From Aurantiacibacter gangjinensis (GTDB taxonomy: Bacteria > Pseudomonadota > Alphaproteobacteria > Sphingomonadales > Sphingomonadaceae), in NCBI RefSeq assembly GCF_001886695.1, contig NZ_CP018097.1, positions 434,001-498,000 of the forward strand: a stretch of 64,000 nt of DNA, written 5' to 3'. The translations under genes were made by a program, and so were the position numbers. This document shows positions 34,199 through 43,530 of the stretch, piece after piece (the stretch's first letter is position 1; each line of letters begins with the position of its first letter). Below the pieces are notes generated by a model that saw only the letters and a program-made list of their open reading frames with translations, was not told the DNA's origin and made no database searches.

Positions 34199-34915
34199 CT
34201 AGCGGCAGAGCCTGCGATAGCGCGCCCGTTCGCGCTCCGCCGCGGCATCGGACACCAGCCAGCTATTGGCTCGGGCGCAATTCAACGCGTTTTCCCATTC
34301 CGGGCCAGACGGACGCTCGATCACGCCTGTATCGAGGTTCAGCGTGACTTCGATACCGCCGTCGCGCATGGCCCGCTGCATGTCGCCATCCCGGTCGGGC
34401 TTGAGGACGGATATGATGGCGCGGCGCGTCCCCGGCTCGATCCGCGGCGCCTCACCCCACCAACGCAGCGTTGCAGCGGTGCGCGGCAAACCGGCGATGT
34501 AGTCTTCGGGCAGGATGTCGGTCAGCGCATGGCGCGCGATCACCGCGCCCTCGCCATCATAGACGACGAGCGTGTTGTAGCCAAAGCCTGCAGATGCATA
34601 ATCGTCTACCGTCAGCAGCCGCTGGCCATCGTCGGTGACGAGAACCCAGTTCGGCGCTTCCACGTTAAGCAGGCGGATCGTGCGGGAATTGCCGCGATAA
34701 TCGCCGAAAACACGCTCCACGATCGCGCGGGCGGCTGGCGTGCAATCGGCTTCTCCGGGCGCGCATGACAACATCGTGGGTATGACGGTGACGACAACCT
34801 GCCCATTGGCGGAGCGATACTCCTGCACCGAAGGGGGCATGAAGCTGTCGGCCAGGGCCGGCGCGCCGAGCGCGATGGCAGCTGCGGCAATCGTCAATGA
34901 GAGGCGGCGAAACAT
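34199..34915 (-). CDS. Hypothetical secreted protein
   Basis: A 238-residue exported protein. Signal peptide LSLTIAAAAIALGAPALADS, cut near residue 22. The mature protein has three cysteines or more (TMLSCAPGEADCTPAARA, NALNCARANS, RRLC at the C-end), so disulfides are likely. It has no recognised domain. It is on the same strand, 50 bp upstream of the TraR/psd unit and 44 bp after the beta-helix gene, and may share a transcript. Confidence 0.65.
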   Translation of the reverse strand: MFRRLSLTIAAAAIALGAPALADSFMPPSVQEYRSANGQVVVTVIPTMLSCAPGEADCTPAARAIVERVFGDYRGNSRTIRLLNVEAPNWVLVTDDGQRLLTVDDYASAGFGYNTLVVYDGEGAVIARHALTDILPEDYIAGLPRTAATLRWWGEAPRIEPGTRRAIISVLKPDRDGDMQRAMRDGGIEVTLNLDTGVIERPSGPEWENALNCARANSWLVSDAAAERERARYRRLCR

Positions 34916-34959
34916 GACATCAAAATGCCGCCAAGTGGCTTTCCCGATTCTGAACGCCG

Positions 34960-35946
34960 TTATCGCACTTCGTAGCGGGTCAGGCGGCTATCGAGCGTGT
35001 TTTCGCCCACACCGCCCATGTCGCCGGACCAGTCGGCCACGAATACCGAATTGCGGTCTACGCCGGTAGCGAAGCGGGCATCGTTACCGGTGACGTTGAG
35101 GCCGGAGCTGTCGCGCGTACGCCCTTCGGCGGCCACCGCGATGAAGGCGGAGTAATTCTCCTTGTCGGCCCCTTGCACGAACCAGTTATTGCTGATCTGG
35201 CCCGACGCGCCGCCGGGCAGGTCGATCATGTAATTGGTGCCGCGCCCCGCCGCATCGTCGAAGCTGGAAGAGGCGATGTCGACGCGCGCGGCGCGCGATT
35301 TGACGTAATGCCCGCCTCGCCCTTCCTCGAAACGGGATCGGGTGATGCGGACATGGCCGTAATCGCCGGTATAGACCGAGTGGGCGCAGCCACCATGGCC
35401 CTCGCACGTGCCCAGACGCGTGAAGGTGGACCGGTCGATGACCAACTGGCCGGAAGGGTCCTGCGCCGTCAGGATGCCCTGCTGGCTATCGCGGAACCAG
35501 CTTTCGGCGATGGTCAGATTGCCGCGTTCCAGCCGGATGCCGGCCCCGTTGAAATCGGGCACGCGCATGTTCTGGAAGATGATCCCGGCGACTTCCGCAC
35601 TGCGTCCGCGCAGCACGAGCGCGGCCTTGCCCTCGCAGGTCACGCCATCAAAAATCACGCTACCGGGTTCGGTCGCAAGGAAGGACACTTCGCCTGCGCC
35701 CTGCACAGCGCATTGCTCGTACCGGCCCGGCGCGATGGCAATTGTGCCGCGCGCATCGCCGATGGCATCGACCGCATCTTGCAGGCGGGTAAAGCGCTGG
35801 TCCGTTTCCACCACCGTGAACGGGGCGGCGCGCTCCTGCGCGAACAGCGCCGCTACCGGGATCGCTGCCACGGCCAAAGCCGATATCGCGCCGATCAACC
35901 GGATTGGAAGGCGGGCGGCGTGCGGGCGTACGGATTGCGTCATCAT
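34960..35946 (-). CDS. Right-handed parallel beta-helix (pectate-lyase-like) exported protein
   Basis: A 328-residue protein: a hydrophobic N-terminal segment (LIGAISALAVAAIPVAALFAQ) and then repeated short strands typical of the parallel beta-helix fold, e.g. LQDAVDAIGDARGTIAIAPG, GIIFQNMRVPDFNGAGI, LTIAESWFRDSQQGIL, VRITRSRFEEGRGGHY. DUF1565-like carbohydrate-binding or lyase function is possible, but no catalytic triad is evident. Ends just upstream of the exported protein gene at 34915. Confidence 0.75.
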   Translation of the reverse strand: MMTQSVRPHAARLPIRLIGAISALAVAAIPVAALFAQERAAPFTVVETDQRFTRLQDAVDAIGDARGTIAIAPGRYEQCAVQGAGEVSFLATEPGSVIFDGVTCEGKAALVLRGRSAEVAGIIFQNMRVPDFNGAGIRLERGNLTIAESWFRDSQQGILTAQDPSGQLVIDRSTFTRLGTCEGHGGCAHSVYTGDYGHVRITRSRFEEGRGGHYVKSRAARVDIASSSFDDAAGRGTNYMIDLPGGASGQISNNWFVQGADKENYSAFIAVAAEGRTRDSSGLNVTGNDARFATGVDRNSVFVADWSGDMGGVGENTLDSRLTRYEVR

Positions 35947-35997
35947 GGACGCTAGCCGTAGCCGCGAATGGTTAACGGCCTGCTAAACCTTTGCCGC

Positions 35998-37791
35998 TCA
36001 ATTGTCGCGAATGGCCTTGAGGAAAGCGTCGCCATAAGCGGCCAGCTTCTTCTCGCCGATACCGGGGATCTGGCTCATTTCAGAAAGATTGGCTGGCCGC
36101 CCCGCTGCCATCGCGCGCAAGGCCGCGTCGTGGAACACCACGTAAGGCGGCACGCCTGCATCCGCAGCCAGGTCGCGACGCAACGCCCGCAGTGCATCGA
36201 ACAGCGGATCGCCCACCGGATTGGGCGTGCTGTCACCGCGCCGTCTGCGCCCGCGCCCGCGCTCCGGCGGTTTCGCGATGACGACGTCCGTATTTCCGGC
36301 AAGTATCTCGCGCACATCGCCCGACAGACAGAGGCCGCCATGCTCTGTCTGCGTCAGGTCGCCGCGCACTTGCAACGCCCTCGCCACCGGCTGCAACAGC
36401 CGTGCATCCTCGCCATCGACGATGCCATAGACCGACAGCTTGTCATGCCCGCGCTGGGTCACGCGCTCATCGGCAGAACCGGTCAGCACTTTCTGGATAT
36501 GTCCGAAGCCGTAACTCTGCCCGGTGCGATAGACGGCGGAGAGGAATTTGCGCGCCAGCTCGGTTACGTCGATCACGCTTGGGGGATCGAGGCAATTGTC
36601 GCAATTGCCGCAGGTTTCAGGAGGATTCTCGCCAAAATGGCGCAGCAGCACAGCGCGGCGGCAGCCCGGGGTTTCCACCAGTCCCGCCAGCGCGTCCAGC
36701 CGCTGGCGTTCGCCTTGCTGGCGCGCACTGCCGACTTCGCCCAATCGCATGCGCGCCTGCGCAAAATCGCCCGCGCTCCAGAGCATGACCGCCTCTGCCG
36801 GATCGCCATCGCGGCCCGCGCGGCCTGTTTCCTGATAATAGGCCTCGATACTCTTGGGCACGCCAGCATGGGCGACGAAGCGCACATCGGGCTTGTCGAT
36901 CCCCATGCCGAAAGCGATGGTGGCGACGATCACCATGTCCTCGCTGGCGACGAAGGCGGACTGGTTTTTTGCGCGCACATCTGCCGGAAGACCGGCGTGA
37001 TACGGCAGCACGGGCCTGCCGGTCAGCTCGGCCAATTGCTCGGCCAATTGCTCCACCTTCCGCCGCGTGGGCGCGTAGACGATGCCCGGACCCGGCGTTT
37101 CCGCGCATAGCCGCGCAAGCTGGCGGGGCAGCGCCTCGCGCGGATTGATGCGGTAGCGGATATTAGGTCTGTCGAAGCCCGCGACCACCAGCCCTTCTTC
37201 CGGAATGCCGAGCTGGGCGAGGATGTCGGCGCGTGTATGTTCGTCCGCCGTCGCCGTCAGCGCGAGGCGCGGCACGTCGGGGAAAGCGTCCATCAGCGGG
37301 CGCAGCTGACGATAATCCGGGCGGAAATCGTGTCCCCATTCGGAAACGCAATGCGCCTCGTCCACGGCGAAGAGAGACAGCTTTGCGCTGGAGAGCAAAT
37401 CGCGAAAGCCCTGCTGGCTTGCACGCTCGGGCGCGACATAAAGCAAGTCCAGCTCGCTTGCGCGAAATGCGTCCAGCGTTTCGCGCCAGTCCTCGTCCAC
37501 GCTGGTGAGCGTGGCGGCGCTGATGCCATTGGCGCGCGCGCTGCGCAGCTGGTCGTGCATCAGTGCAATCAGCGGAGAGATGACGACGCATGTGCCTTCC
37601 AGCAGCGTGGCGGGCAGCTGGTAGGTGAGCGACTTGCCCGCGCCTGTCGGCATGACCGCGAGAGTGCTCTGGCCCGCCAGCACGCGCGCGATCACGTCGG
37701 CTTGACGCCCGCGAAAATCGGCAAAGCCATAAATGCGGCGTAGCGCGTCTCGCGCCGCCTCCATATCCACTGCCGGAGCCATGGCCTGCAT
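35998..37791 (-). CDS. recQ: ATP-dependent DNA helicase RecQ
   Basis: A 597-residue 3'-5' helicase of recombination and fork repair. Motif I MPTGAGKSLTYQLPA, motif II DEAHCVSEWGHDFRPDY, motif VI-like YQETGRAGRDGDPAEAVM, RecQ-C-terminal zinc cysteines in ETCGNCDNC, a winged helix and a C-terminal HRDC domain (ALRRDLAADAGVPPYVVF). Start chosen at ATG 37791 (MQAMAPAVDMEAA); ATG 37782 is a close alternative. The open frame upstream to 37845 has no support. Confidence 0.94.
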   Translation of the reverse strand: MQAMAPAVDMEAARDALRRIYGFADFRGRQADVIARVLAGQSTLAVMPTGAGKSLTYQLPATLLEGTCVVISPLIALMHDQLRSARANGISAATLTSVDEDWRETLDAFRASELDLLYVAPERASQQGFRDLLSSAKLSLFAVDEAHCVSEWGHDFRPDYRQLRPLMDAFPDVPRLALTATADEHTRADILAQLGIPEEGLVVAGFDRPNIRYRINPREALPRQLARLCAETPGPGIVYAPTRRKVEQLAEQLAELTGRPVLPYHAGLPADVRAKNQSAFVASEDMVIVATIAFGMGIDKPDVRFVAHAGVPKSIEAYYQETGRAGRDGDPAEAVMLWSAGDFAQARMRLGEVGSARQQGERQRLDALAGLVETPGCRRAVLLRHFGENPPETCGNCDNCLDPPSVIDVTELARKFLSAVYRTGQSYGFGHIQKVLTGSADERVTQRGHDKLSVYGIVDGEDARLLQPVARALQVRGDLTQTEHGGLCLSGDVREILAGNTDVVIAKPPERGRGRRRRGDSTPNPVGDPLFDALRALRRDLAADAGVPPYVVFHDAALRAMAAGRPANLSEMSQIPGIGEKKLAAYGDAFLKAIRDN

Positions 37792-37900
37792 GTGGCAGGT
37801 CCCGCGCCTGCCGCATACCGCCGACAAGCGCATTTCCACCTGCAAAATGCTCGGCTATGGGATGGCTTGGAAATCTTGGACCGAAGGGAATCGATTACTC

Positions 37901-38206
37901 ATGAAGAAACTTGCTTTCATCGCGGCTGCGTCCGCCTTCGCACTCGCCGGTTGTGGCGACACCACCGATGCATCGGAAGAGGCGACGGCCGATACGGTCG
38001 AAGTCCCGGCTGACGATGCCATGGCCGATGCGCCCGATCCGGTCGCCGATGAAGACGCCGCTATGAGCGACGAGGACATCGAGGCCGAAATGAATGTCGC
38101 AGAGGAAGAGGCCGAAGAGGCTGCCGACGCTGCACAGGCCACCGTCGACGATGCACTCGCCGCCGCCGAAGAGGCGCAGGCGACGATGGACAACGCTGCC
38201 GAGTGA
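37901..38206 (+). CDS. Small acidic lipoprotein
   Basis: A 101-residue predicted lipoprotein: MKKLAFIAAASAFALAGCGD with lipobox ALAGC. The mature part is extremely acidic and Ala-rich (DAAMSDEDIEAEMNVAEEEA, then AEEAQATMDNAAE), probably a helical/coiled form. A purine-rich GAAGGGAA stretch precedes the ATG. Its TGA overlaps the next lipoprotein start (GTGA). Function unknown. Confidence 0.75.
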   Translation: MKKLAFIAAASAFALAGCGDTTDASEEATADTVEVPADDAMADAPDPVADEDAAMSDEDIEAEMNVAEEEAEEAADAAQATVDDALAAAEEAQATMDNAAE

Positions 38207-38418
38207 TTTCGATCGGCACGACGAAAAAATGTGGCCGGGCCTTGGCAGGTCCGGCCCTTCTTATTTGCGCGCTGGCCGCATGCAGCGATAGCGAGTCTCG
38301 CGGTCCGACACCTGCCAGCGAAGGCGAGCAGGCTGCGCTGGACGATGCCGCCGAGATGCTGTCGGAGCGGCCCGAGGATGGCGGCGATGCATCGGCCCAG
38401 CCGGACGCAACCGATTGA
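38203..38418 (+). CDS. Second small acidic lipoprotein
   Basis: A 71-residue predicted lipoprotein starting with GTG in a GTGA overlap with the gene before. Lipobox LICALAACS, followed by an acidic stretch (EGEQAALDDAAEMLSERPED). Its mature part resembles the previous gene only in composition. It lies 46 bp upstream of phhA. Function unknown. Confidence 0.6.
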   Translation: MISIGTTKKCGRALAGPALLICALAACSDSESRGPTPASEGEQAALDDAAEMLSERPEDGGDASAQPDATD

Positions 38419-38464
38419 TTGCAAATGTGGCGCGCTTCCGGAGGCTGTGCTAAATACTGCGACC

Positions 38465-39436
38465 ATGAGTGATACCGCCGAACTGGCTCGCCCGAGCGAT
38501 GAAACCGGCAGCAATGCCGAACACGATTATTCCGCGCTTCCCGAAGTCGCGGATAGTGTCTTCACGGCGCCTCTGCAGCGCCCCGACCATATCGGCGAAG
38601 ACTGGCTGGAACCCGCCCAGACCGACTATTCCACCGAAGACGATTCCGTTTGGGACGACCTGTTCGCCCGCCAGATGGACATACTGCCCGGCCGGGCATG
38701 CTCTGCCATGTTGCGGGGGCTGGAGAAGCTCGATTTGGGCAAGGGCGGCGTGCCCGATTTCGGTCGCTTGTCGGAGGAGCTTGGCGCGATGACCGGATGG
38801 AGCGTGGTGCCTGTGCCCATGCTGATCCCCGATCACGTGTTCTTCTGGCACCTTGCCAATCGCCGCTTCCCCGCCGGCAATTTCATCCGCACGCGCGAAA
38901 CGTTCGATTACATCCAGGAACCCGACGTGTTCCACGACGTGTTCGGCCACGTGCCGCTGCTGACCGATCCTACCTTTGCCGATTACATGCAGGAATATGG
39001 CCGCGCCGGATGGAAGGCGATGCGCTATAACAAGCTGAAAGCGCTGGGCTCGCTCTATTGGTACACGGTGGAATTCGGCCTCATCATGGAAGAGAACGAG
39101 CCGCGCATTTACGGCGCCGGCATCCTCTCCGGCCCGCAGGAAGCGATTTTCGCGCTGGAGGGGCAATCGCCCAATCGCATCATGATGAATGTCGATCGCG
39201 TCATGCGTACCGATTACGTCATCAGCGACCTGCAACCGACCTATTTCGTGATCGAAAGCTTCGACGATCTCTATCGCCAGACGGTGGAGCGCGATTTCGA
39301 CCGGCTGTACCGCAATCTTGGCGCAGGCTTCACCTATGCTAATTCTGCGGTGATCGATGTCGATAACGTGCTGCATCGCGGCACACAGGAATATTTCCTG
39401 CGCGGCGGCAGGGGCAGCAGCGCAAAACCGGTCTAG
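38465..39436 (+). CDS. phhA: Phenylalanine 4-monooxygenase
   Basis: Oxidises phenylalanine to tyrosine with tetrahydropterin and iron. The 323-residue protein has an acidic N-terminal tail and the hydroxylase core. The iron ligands are seen as the two His in HDVFGHVPLL and the Glu of WYTVEFGLIMEENEPR. Also PDVFHDVFG and IYGAGILSGPQEAI match the family. ATG at 38465. Followed by a perfect bidirectional terminator. Upstream are two small lipoprotein genes; downstream a third runs convergently. Confidence 0.93.
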   Translation: MSDTAELARPSDETGSNAEHDYSALPEVADSVFTAPLQRPDHIGEDWLEPAQTDYSTEDDSVWDDLFARQMDILPGRACSAMLRGLEKLDLGKGGVPDFGRLSEELGAMTGWSVVPVPMLIPDHVFFWHLANRRFPAGNFIRTRETFDYIQEPDVFHDVFGHVPLLTDPTFADYMQEYGRAGWKAMRYNKLKALGSLYWYTVEFGLIMEENEPRIYGAGILSGPQEAIFALEGQSPNRIMMNVDRVMRTDYVISDLQPTYFVIESFDDLYRQTVERDFDRLYRNLGAGFTYANSAVIDVDNVLHRGTQEYFLRGGRGSSAKPV

Positions 39437-39454
39437 GGCGCTTCTTTCTAAGCC

Positions 39455-39499
39455 AAAAAAAGACCGGCGCTGGATCGCTCCAGCGCCGGTCCTTTTTTT
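39455..39499. terminator. Bidirectional intrinsic terminator between phhA and an acidic lipoprotein gene
   Basis: Perfect 13-bp stem GACCGGCGCTGGA (39462-39474) with TCCAGCGCCGGTC (39479-39491), a TCGC tetraloop, seven As before and seven Ts after. Works for phhA on the + strand and for the convergent lipoprotein gene on the - strand. Confidence 0.95.
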
Positions 39500-39516
39500 G
39501 CTCGTTCGAGCGAGAC

Positions 39517-39762
39517 TTACATCTCGTCGATTTCGTCAGCCGATTCTTCCATGTTTTCTTCCATGGCATCGGTTTCGTCATCCATGGCGTCAGCCTGCTC
39601 GTCGGTGATTTCACCGCTGGCTTCCATGTCGTTGACCATGGCGTCACGGTTGTCTTCCATCTCTTCGATGTTTTCTTCCGCTTCGTTTTCAGCGGCGGAG
39701 TCGCATGCGGCGACGCCCAGGCCCAGAGCTGCGGCAGATGCGAAAGCAATGATCTTCTTCAT
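39517..39762 (-). CDS. Small highly acidic lipoprotein
   Basis: An 81-residue predicted lipoprotein: MKKIIAFASAAALGLGVAAC with lipobox GVAAC. The mature part is composed almost wholly of Glu/Asp/Met/Ala (DSAAENEAEENIEEMEDNRD and later acidic repeats). It is a separate small-lipoprotein gene near two similar ones at 37.9-38.4 kb. It converges on phhA and uses the bidirectional terminator. Function unknown. Confidence 0.75.
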   Translation of the reverse strand: MKKIIAFASAAALGLGVAACDSAAENEAEENIEEMEDNRDAMVNDMEASGEITDEQADAMDDETDAMEENMEESADEIDEM

Positions 39763-39845
39763 GTGTATTCCCCTTCATTAGGTGAGGGCCTGTCCGAATC
39801 AATTCGGCGGCCCCATCGAATGTCCCTGAGGCATTCCCAGCCTGC

Positions 39846-40115
39846 TTAACGCATATCGCTGGATTGCAACAGCTTTGTTGCGAGGAGCATCAACAGCGCC
39901 CCGGCACAGGACAAGACGAGCAGGGCGACCGAATAGTTCCCGGCCAGCAAGTCGCCTTCCACCACGAGCGGGCCGATCAATCCACCGGCAAGCAGCGCCC
40001 CAGCGATACCGAGCGCGATATTGCGCAGCAGCACGCGATGCGATGTCAGCTCGCTCATGAATGCGGCAAGCCATCCACTGATGGCCCCCACCAGTATCAT
40101 GAAAACAAAGCCCAC
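39846..40115 (-). CDS. GlsB/YeaQ/YmgE family membrane protein
   Basis: An 89-residue protein with three hydrophobic helices of the transglycosylase-associated (GlsB/YeaQ/YmgE) family: MGFVFMILVGAISGWLAAFM, NIALGIAGALLAGGLIG, and a third near the end (VALLVLSCAGALLMLLATKL). Such proteins are stress-linked but not enzymes. It lies between the acidic lipoprotein gene and uppP on the same strand. Confidence 0.8.
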   Translation of the reverse strand: MGFVFMILVGAISGWLAAFMSELTSHRVLLRNIALGIAGALLAGGLIGPLVVEGDLLAGNYSVALLVLSCAGALLMLLATKLLQSSDMR

Positions 40116-40267
40116 TTTTCCAGCGCCTCTCGATGCGTTTCAGTACATCGATTCAACGGGACCAAAGTCCATGTTGTTCCCCCGCGGCGCGCAGTTTCAG
40201 GCGGTATTTGTCCGGACCAATCGCGTAAGATGCTGATTCCTTGGCGCGAAAATTTCTACACTTATGT

Positions 40268-41113
40268 TTAGAAAAGCCAGAGCAGCACCACGCCCATGGC
40301 GATGCGGTAGATGACGAAGACCATCATCGAAGCGCGCTTCAGGAAGTTCATCAGGAACGCCATCGTGGCGAAGGCTGCGATGAAGGTCAGCACGCCGGTG
40401 ATGAAGGCTTCGCGCACCATGTCGCTGCCCGCATCCATCAGGTCGGGGACGATCAGCACGCCTGCGCCCGCCACGGCAGGAATGGAAAGCAGGAAGGAGA
40501 AGCGCGCCGCCTCCACCCGTCCGAAGCCGAGCGTGCGTGCGGCGGTCATAGTTACGCCCGACCGGCTGGTGCCGGGGATCAGCGCCAGCGCCTGCGCAAG
40601 ACCGACCAGCAAGCCATCCCGCCAGGTCATATCCTCGTAATTGCGATCCTCGCGCCCGAACTTGTCGGCCAGGCCCAGCAGGATGCCGTAGAAGATCAGG
40701 TTGAAGGCGATGAGGTCGGTGAGCCGCAGCGAAGCGAGAAGGTCGTCATCGACCAGCGTGATGCCGAACCAGCCGACCGCCAGATCGTTTAACGCGCCCG
40801 ACTTAATGGCAAGACCCGCCAGCACGGCAGGGATGGTGCCGAGGATGATCCACCAGAACAGCTTGCGCTCGGCAGGCGCGGTGCCGATGCCCACCGTCGC
40901 GAAGCCGCCGCGCGCCAGACCCCAAACATCGCGGAAGAAATACACCATGATCGCCAGCAGCGATCCGATATGCACGGCGATATCGATCATCGGGCCCTGA
41001 TCTTCCGCACCGGTGAAGACCGGCACCAGGATGAGGTGGCCCGAAGACGAGATCGGCAGGAATTCGGTGATCCCCTGCACAATGGCGAGGATCAGCATTT
41101 CGAGGAAGGTCAT
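40268..41113 (-). CDS. uppP: Undecaprenyl-diphosphatase
   Basis: Dephosphorylates undecaprenyl pyrophosphate to recycle the lipid carrier for peptidoglycan and glycans. The 281-residue polytopic protein holds both BacA/UppP signatures: QGITEFLPISSSGHLIL near residue 15 and IPGTSRSGVTMTAARTLG near 170. Start at ATG 41113 (MTFLEMLILAIVQG). It supports bacitracin tolerance and carrier supply for the O-ligase locus further on. Confidence 0.95.
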   Translation of the reverse strand: MTFLEMLILAIVQGITEFLPISSSGHLILVPVFTGAEDQGPMIDIAVHIGSLLAIMVYFFRDVWGLARGGFATVGIGTAPAERKLFWWIILGTIPAVLAGLAIKSGALNDLAVGWFGITLVDDDLLASLRLTDLIAFNLIFYGILLGLADKFGREDRNYEDMTWRDGLLVGLAQALALIPGTSRSGVTMTAARTLGFGRVEAARFSFLLSIPAVAGAGVLIVPDLMDAGSDMVREAFITGVLTFIAAFATMAFLMNFLKRASMMVFVIYRIAMGVVLLWLF

Positions 41114-41217
41114 GCGGCGGTCTGCATCCCGAAGAGGTGAAGTGGTGCACGCCTTCAACGAGAAGGGGGCGAAGTCAAGACCGACTCCGCCCCCCTGAAT
41201 GTTTCGATGAGAAGTGC

Positions 41218-43398
41218 TTACCAGATACGGATGCGATCTTCCGGTGCGAGATACAGATCGTCGCCTTCGGTCACGCCGAACGCTTCGTACCAGGCATCGG
41301 TATGGCGCACAGCGTTGTTGAGGCGGAACTCGCCCGGCGGGTGGTTCGCCGTCATCACGCGGTTGCGCAGCGATTCCTCACGCTCCATGCCCCGCCAAAT
41401 CTGGGCGTAACCGAGGAAGAAGCGCTGGTCGCCGGTCAAGCCGTCGATCACCGGCGCTTCCTCGCCATTGAGCGAAAGCTGGTAGGCGCGGTAGGCCATC
41501 TGCAGGCCCACCACATCGCCAAGCGTTTCGCCCATCGACTGGCGTGCGCGCAGGCACACCGGCCCTTCGGCACTGTCGACCGGGCAGTAGGATTCGATGA
41601 ATTCGCCCATGCGCTGGGTGAACGCCTCGAAGCCCTCGCGGTCGCTATCCTGCCACCAATTGCGCAGCGTGCCCGTGGCATCGAACTGCGAGCCTTGGTC
41701 ATCATAGCCGTGGCCGATTTCGTGACCGATGACGGCACCGATGCCGCCATAGTTCACCGCCGGGTCTGCCGACGCATTGAAGAAGGGCGGCTGCAGGATG
41801 GCAGCGGGGAAGACGATGCGGTTCGTCAGCGGCGAATAATAGGCATTCACCGTCTGTGGCAGCATGCCCCATTCGGTCGGGTCCACTTGCGTGCCGAGGC
41901 GCGCGCGGTTGTCCGCAATGCCCCATGCGGCTGTCGCCATGCGGTTGGCAAGCGGGTCGCTCGCGCTGATTTCGAGGCCGTCATAGGTCTCGAACTCGTC
42001 GGGATAACCGATCATCGGCACGAAGCCTTCCAGCTTGGTGCGTGCTTCGGCCAGCGTGTCGGCAGTCATCCACTCGTTTTCGTCCAGAGCCATGCTCATG
42101 GCGCGCGAGAGATTGGCCACCAGCTCATCCATCTGCGCCTTGCTCTCGGGCGGGAAATACTGCTCCACATACAGCGCGCCCAGCTGCTCGCCCAGCATGC
42201 CTTCGACAGTGGAGATGCCCCGCTTCCAGCGAGCTTCCTGCTCTTCCGCGCCGCTGATGGTGCGACCGTAGAAATCGAACTGGGCGGCATCGAGCTCGGT
42301 CGATAGGACGGATGCGTTGCTGGCGAGGAAATTGCGCGCCATGTGCGCCTGCAGCGTGGCGAGCGGCGTTTCGGTGAGTAGCTCCATCATCGCGGGCAGG
42401 CCGCCGCCGATCATGCCCAGCTGCTCTTCCGTCAGGCCAAGCTCTTCGATTTCCTCATCGGTAGGCGGCAGCTGGCTAGCGAGGAACCGGTCTTCCCCGG
42501 CGAAATCGCCCGCTTCCAGCAGGGCTGCAACCGGGAAATCGCCCGCCAGCGCTTCCAGCTCGTCGCGGCTCAACACATTGTAGGTGAGCTGCGGGATGCG
42601 AAACATCTGGCGCGCCCATTCCAGCTCGGCAATATCGCGCTCGAAGGCATAGACGGCGCGGGCCGTTGCGGCGGGATCGGCATAGCCCGCAGCCTCGAAC
42701 ATCGTTTCCATATATTCGAGATACTTCTCGCGGATCTCGAGATTGCTCTCCGAGTCGACGAGGTAATAATCGCGGTCGGGCAGGCCGATACCGCCGAACC
42801 CGATGGACACGGCATAATCGGTAGGATTGCGCGCATCGATGCCGACACCCGCCGAAACGAGGCTGGGCATGCCGGGCTGTTCCATCAGGCGCACCAGCGC
42901 CTCCAGGTCGGGCGCGTCGAAGATCTGCTGCAGATAGGGATAGGCCGGAGCGAGACCGGACGCATCGATAGCGTCGGTGTCGACGAAGGCATTATACGCA
43001 TCGACGATGCGGCGTGCTGCCGTGCCTTCAGCCGGATCGGACGCGATCAGGTCTGCCATCAGCGTCTGGACATCCACTACCGATTGTTCGCGCAGCATAT
43101 CGAACGCGCCGTAGCGCTGGCGATCTGCCGGAATCTCGTTGGTGCTGGTCCAGATACCGTTGGCATAGGCATTGAAATCGTCACCCGGATCGACGGTATT
43201 GTCGAGATAATCGAGGCCCACGCCCCACGTGCCGAAATCCATCGTCGGCGCTTCGGTCGCGCTGTCCGTGTCGTTCACGATGTCATCGTGCACCACGCCG
43301 TGATTGTGGCCGTCATGCGCGTCTTCATTCGCGAGCGCGGGCGATGCGGCGGCAAGGCCGATGGCCGATACCGATGTAATCAGAATATTGCGGATCAT
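41218..43398 (-). CDS. M13 family metallopeptidase (neprilysin/PepO type)
   Basis: A 726-residue secreted zinc endopeptidase. Signal peptide SVSAIGLAAASPALAN, then a His/Asp-rich N-terminus (AHDGHNHGVVHDD). Zinc site is GHEIGHGYDDQG (HExxH) with the third ligand in GETLGDVVGLQMAYRAY. The C-terminus is the M13 mark ...APEDRIRIW. Many aquatic Erythrobacteraceae carry such peptidases for peptide use. ATG at 43398 with alternative codons far upstream unsupported. Confidence 0.92.
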   Translation of the reverse strand: MIRNILITSVSAIGLAAASPALANEDAHDGHNHGVVHDDIVNDTDSATEAPTMDFGTWGVGLDYLDNTVDPGDDFNAYANGIWTSTNEIPADRQRYGAFDMLREQSVVDVQTLMADLIASDPAEGTAARRIVDAYNAFVDTDAIDASGLAPAYPYLQQIFDAPDLEALVRLMEQPGMPSLVSAGVGIDARNPTDYAVSIGFGGIGLPDRDYYLVDSESNLEIREKYLEYMETMFEAAGYADPAATARAVYAFERDIAELEWARQMFRIPQLTYNVLSRDELEALAGDFPVAALLEAGDFAGEDRFLASQLPPTDEEIEELGLTEEQLGMIGGGLPAMMELLTETPLATLQAHMARNFLASNASVLSTELDAAQFDFYGRTISGAEEQEARWKRGISTVEGMLGEQLGALYVEQYFPPESKAQMDELVANLSRAMSMALDENEWMTADTLAEARTKLEGFVPMIGYPDEFETYDGLEISASDPLANRMATAAWGIADNRARLGTQVDPTEWGMLPQTVNAYYSPLTNRIVFPAAILQPPFFNASADPAVNYGGIGAVIGHEIGHGYDDQGSQFDATGTLRNWWQDSDREGFEAFTQRMGEFIESYCPVDSAEGPVCLRARQSMGETLGDVVGLQMAYRAYQLSLNGEEAPVIDGLTGDQRFFLGYAQIWRGMEREESLRNRVMTANHPPGEFRLNNAVRHTDAWYEAFGVTEGDDLYLAPEDRIRIW

Positions 43399-43530
43399 GT
43401 CCGTCCAGTCCTCTCGTATGATTTTGAATAGGTTACGACCATTCTCGCACAGCAGTGCGCGCCGGTTTCTGTCGTTACCATATCGATTAAACGTCGACTC
43501 GCTTCGACGCAAGTCAACCCGCCAGAAGGC

